A stretch of 6,794 bases of DNA from JAYEIA01 sp964472505. Lineage in GTDB: Bacteria > Bacteroidota > Bacteroidia > Bacteroidales > JAADGE01. This document shows positions 5,235 to 6,794 of the stretch, piece after piece (position 1 is the first letter of the stretch; every line of letters begins with the position of its first letter). The translations under genes were made by a program, and so were the position numbers. The notes under the pieces are model-generated. The model was given only the letters and a program-made list of their open reading frames with translations, was not told where the DNA came from and searched no databases. Location of the stretch: assembly GCA_964472505.1 (NCBI GenBank), contig CAYYQW010000131.1, positions 1-6,794 of the forward strand. The letters are read 5' to 3'.

Positions 5235-6566
5235 TTAATTTTCTTTTTTTATTTGGTATTGGTATAATTCTTTTCCGTCGGAATCATAAAATATAGCTTC
5301 AACAGTACGGTTTTCATCGCTGCCGGATACATTTATCAGGGTAAAATTACGTTGATCGTAAATATAAGAATCTTTAATACGCAGTGTATTGTTTTCATCG
5401 GGTTTCATTCCGGCCGTACCGGATGTAAGCGGTGAACCGGTTATGTCATAAATGACGGGTTTTCCTTCTTCTTTCAGCAGGCTGATTTCGCTGTGGTGGC
5501 GGTCGCCGGTTATGAAAATTACATTTTTAATGTTATGCTCATGAATAAAATCAATAATTTCTTTACGTTCATTATTAAATCCGTAATTGATATAGGTTTC
5601 ATAAAATCCGGCATCATTTAAAAATTGGCCGCCCATAACTACGAATTTAAAATTGGCTTGACTGAAAACTAAGGCATTCTTTAACCATTCTTTCTGTTTT
5701 TCTCCCAAAATGGTTTTATTGTCGTCTTTCAGATAGTTGGCATCGCGATAAAAGCGATTATCCAAAAGGAAAAAATCACAGTCGTTCCAATTAAAATAAC
5801 TAATGGCACCGGGCATGTTATCGGTTCCGTAGCTTGGGTTTGCCCAGAATTGTTTAAAGACTTCCAAGGTAACATCTTTCATTATGTATGATTTGTTGGA
5901 ATTGTTTGGGCCGTAGTCATGGTCGTCCCAAATGGCGTAGTGGTGCATTTTGGCCAGCAAGGGTTGCAGCTCTTTGGTTGAGCGTGTGTGGGTGTTTCGG
6001 TGCTGAATGCCGCGGCGAGTATTCCAGTCCGGCTCTCGCAGATAGTTATTATCACCAAGCCAGAGCATAAAATCAGGTGATTTTTCGGCAATGCTTTCAA
6101 AAATACGATAATCATCACCGTAGCCCTTGCCGGGACGGTCGAAAGCTTTTTCGTTGATATACGTACCGCTTCCTGATGCAAAAGAGAAAGCCGGCGGGTC
6201 GCCGCGCCATTTCCATATCGCTAAAGTTTCAAATCGGCATTCGTAATCCAATTTTACCGGTTGGTTGTTAATGTACACTGTATATTCGTACTCGGTACCG
6301 GGCGATACACTGTCGGCCAAAAGATGTGCCGTAAAGGCTTTTTCTTTACAGGTTTTTACGGTATTGGTCCAAAAACTGTTTTCGGAATTGTCTTTGGCCG
6401 TGTACTTGATTTTTACTTCTGCCGTTTCGGTGGTCTGTGCCCAAAGCATAACTTCCAACATTTCGGAATAACCGACCATGGGGCCGGATTGTAAGCGGGC
6501 TTTTTGCGCATTAATTTGACTGAAACTCAGAGCGAGTAGCAGTGTCAAGAGTTTTAATTTCATCAT
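5235..6566 (-). CDS. Exported PhoD-like phosphatase/phosphodiesterase
   Basis: This 443-residue protein belongs to the PhoD-like metallophosphatase family, which releases phosphate from phosphomonoesters or phosphodiesters. Residues 1-20 form a Sec signal peptide (basic start, hydrophobic core, cleavage probably after INA); there is no twin-arginine motif, unlike the Tat-exported Bacillus PhoD. Residues about 25-118 look like the beta-rich N-terminal domain. The catalytic domain shows SGSGTYIN (131-138), WLGDNNY (169-175), WDDHDYG (213-219), LLDNR (267-271) and GDRHHSE (354-360), supplying the expected metal-binding D, N and H residues. No C-terminal secretion-sorting domain is visible, so the mature protein is probably periplasmic. 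Two ATG codons stand in tandem; the first is used here. The start lies 9 nt after the PIN-gene stop, so the two may be co-transcribed. Physiological substrate unknown. Confidence 0.92.
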   Translation of the reverse strand: MMKLKLLTLLLALSFSQINAQKARLQSGPMVGYSEMLEVMLWAQTTETAEVKIKYTAKDNSENSFWTNTVKTCKEKAFTAHLLADSVSPGTEYEYTVYINNQPVKLDYECRFETLAIWKWRGDPPAFSFASGSGTYINEKAFDRPGKGYGDDYRIFESIAEKSPDFMLWLGDNNYLREPDWNTRRGIQHRNTHTRSTKELQPLLAKMHHYAIWDDHDYGPNNSNKSYIMKDVTLEVFKQFWANPSYGTDNMPGAISYFNWNDCDFFLLDNRFYRDANYLKDDNKTILGEKQKEWLKNALVFSQANFKFVVMGGQFLNDAGFYETYINYGFNNERKEIIDFIHEHNIKNVIFITGDRHHSEISLLKEEGKPVIYDITGSPLTSGTAGMKPDENNTLRIKDSYIYDQRNFTLINVSGSDENRTVEAIFYDSDGKELYQYQIKKEN

Positions 6567-6575
6567 GGTAAAACG

Positions 6576-6794
6576 TTATTTGTTAAATGGATTTATGATT
6601 TTTAGTTGATTGTCAATAATTTGCACATCGTGCAAATCTTCCGAATAGAGCAGCTTGCAGTTATTTAGAAGAGCAGACGCAATAATCAGGCTGTCGAAAT
6701 AACGGTATCGGTATTGCTGAGGAAGTTCTAAAGCTTTTATTATCGTTCATTTACGGAGTCTCTGTCAAATTTATAATCGCTCGGTAATGAGTAC
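6576..6794 (-). pseudogene. PIN-domain (VapC-like) ribonuclease, C-terminal part, frameshifted
   Basis: The gene enters from the right edge. Two frames together give the C-terminal half of a PIN-domain protein. From 6793 to 6746 the frame reads YSLPSDYKFDRDSVNE and then hits a stop. The second frame runs from 6746 to the TAA at 6576-6578 and contains YRYFDSLIIASALL, LLYSEDLHDVQIID and LKIINPF, with the aspartate and glutamate/aspartate positions typical of the PIN active site. Joining the frames restores the usual run of E-T-I-I, as if one A had been lost from GAAACG near 6746. Family members are usually toxins of VapBC systems, with the antitoxin gene upstream, here outside the window. The break is either a real inactivating mutation or a sequencing error; programmed frameshifting is unlikely. 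A TGA at 6747-6749 closes the second frame upstream. Confidence 0.75.

Noticed and set aside
6766..6773. TAAATTTG on the minus strand as a promoter for the phosphatase gene
   Set aside because: It lies inside the PIN reading frame, and no -33 element is visible before the window ends.

Overview
The window looks like chromosomal DNA from a member of the Bacteroidota. That assignment is an inference. It rests on moderately AT-rich DNA, no Shine-Dalgarno sequence ahead of any of the three complete genes, matches to the Bacteroidota promoter pattern (TTTG, about 20 nt, TAnnTTTG) in the repeat region, and the character of the proteins. All recognisable genes lie on the minus strand and read right to left.

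Right to left: (1) 6576-6794 is the C-terminal end of a PIN-domain (VapC-like) ribonuclease that enters from beyond the window and is broken by an apparent 1-base deletion. (2) 5235-6566 encodes an exported PhoD-like phosphatase, starting 9 nt after the PIN stop and followed by a strong intrinsic terminator. (3) 4389-5147 encodes a metallo-beta-lactamase-fold hydrolase with a GTG start and all metal ligands present. (4) 4120-4388 is an AT-rich gap holding only a palindrome and a weak possible terminator, with no cobalamin riboswitch that I can see. (5) 1549-4119 encodes a complete class II (adenosylcobalamin-dependent) ribonucleotide reductase, NrdJ, followed by an intrinsic terminator at 1481-1508. 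The three genes appear functionally unrelated. Terminators and gaps suggest separate transcription units, except that the phosphatase may be read through from the PIN gene.

The unusual part is 1-1476: a tandem array of six composite units running off the left edge. Each unit has a 119-nt core that I read as identical in all six copies, a short variable segment, one or two copies of a 35-nt bulged hairpin (nine in total), and one of two alternative AT-rich linkers. Unit lengths are 285, 241, 221, 220 and 264 nt, plus the truncated last unit. The long minus-strand reading frames across the array change frame from unit to unit, so the array is best read as non-coding, structured DNA or RNA. The longer linker carries a Bacteroidota-type promoter match and a 9-bp inverted repeat, both on record here as predictions. 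The array is the best candidate for something undescribed; its function cannot be read from the sequence.
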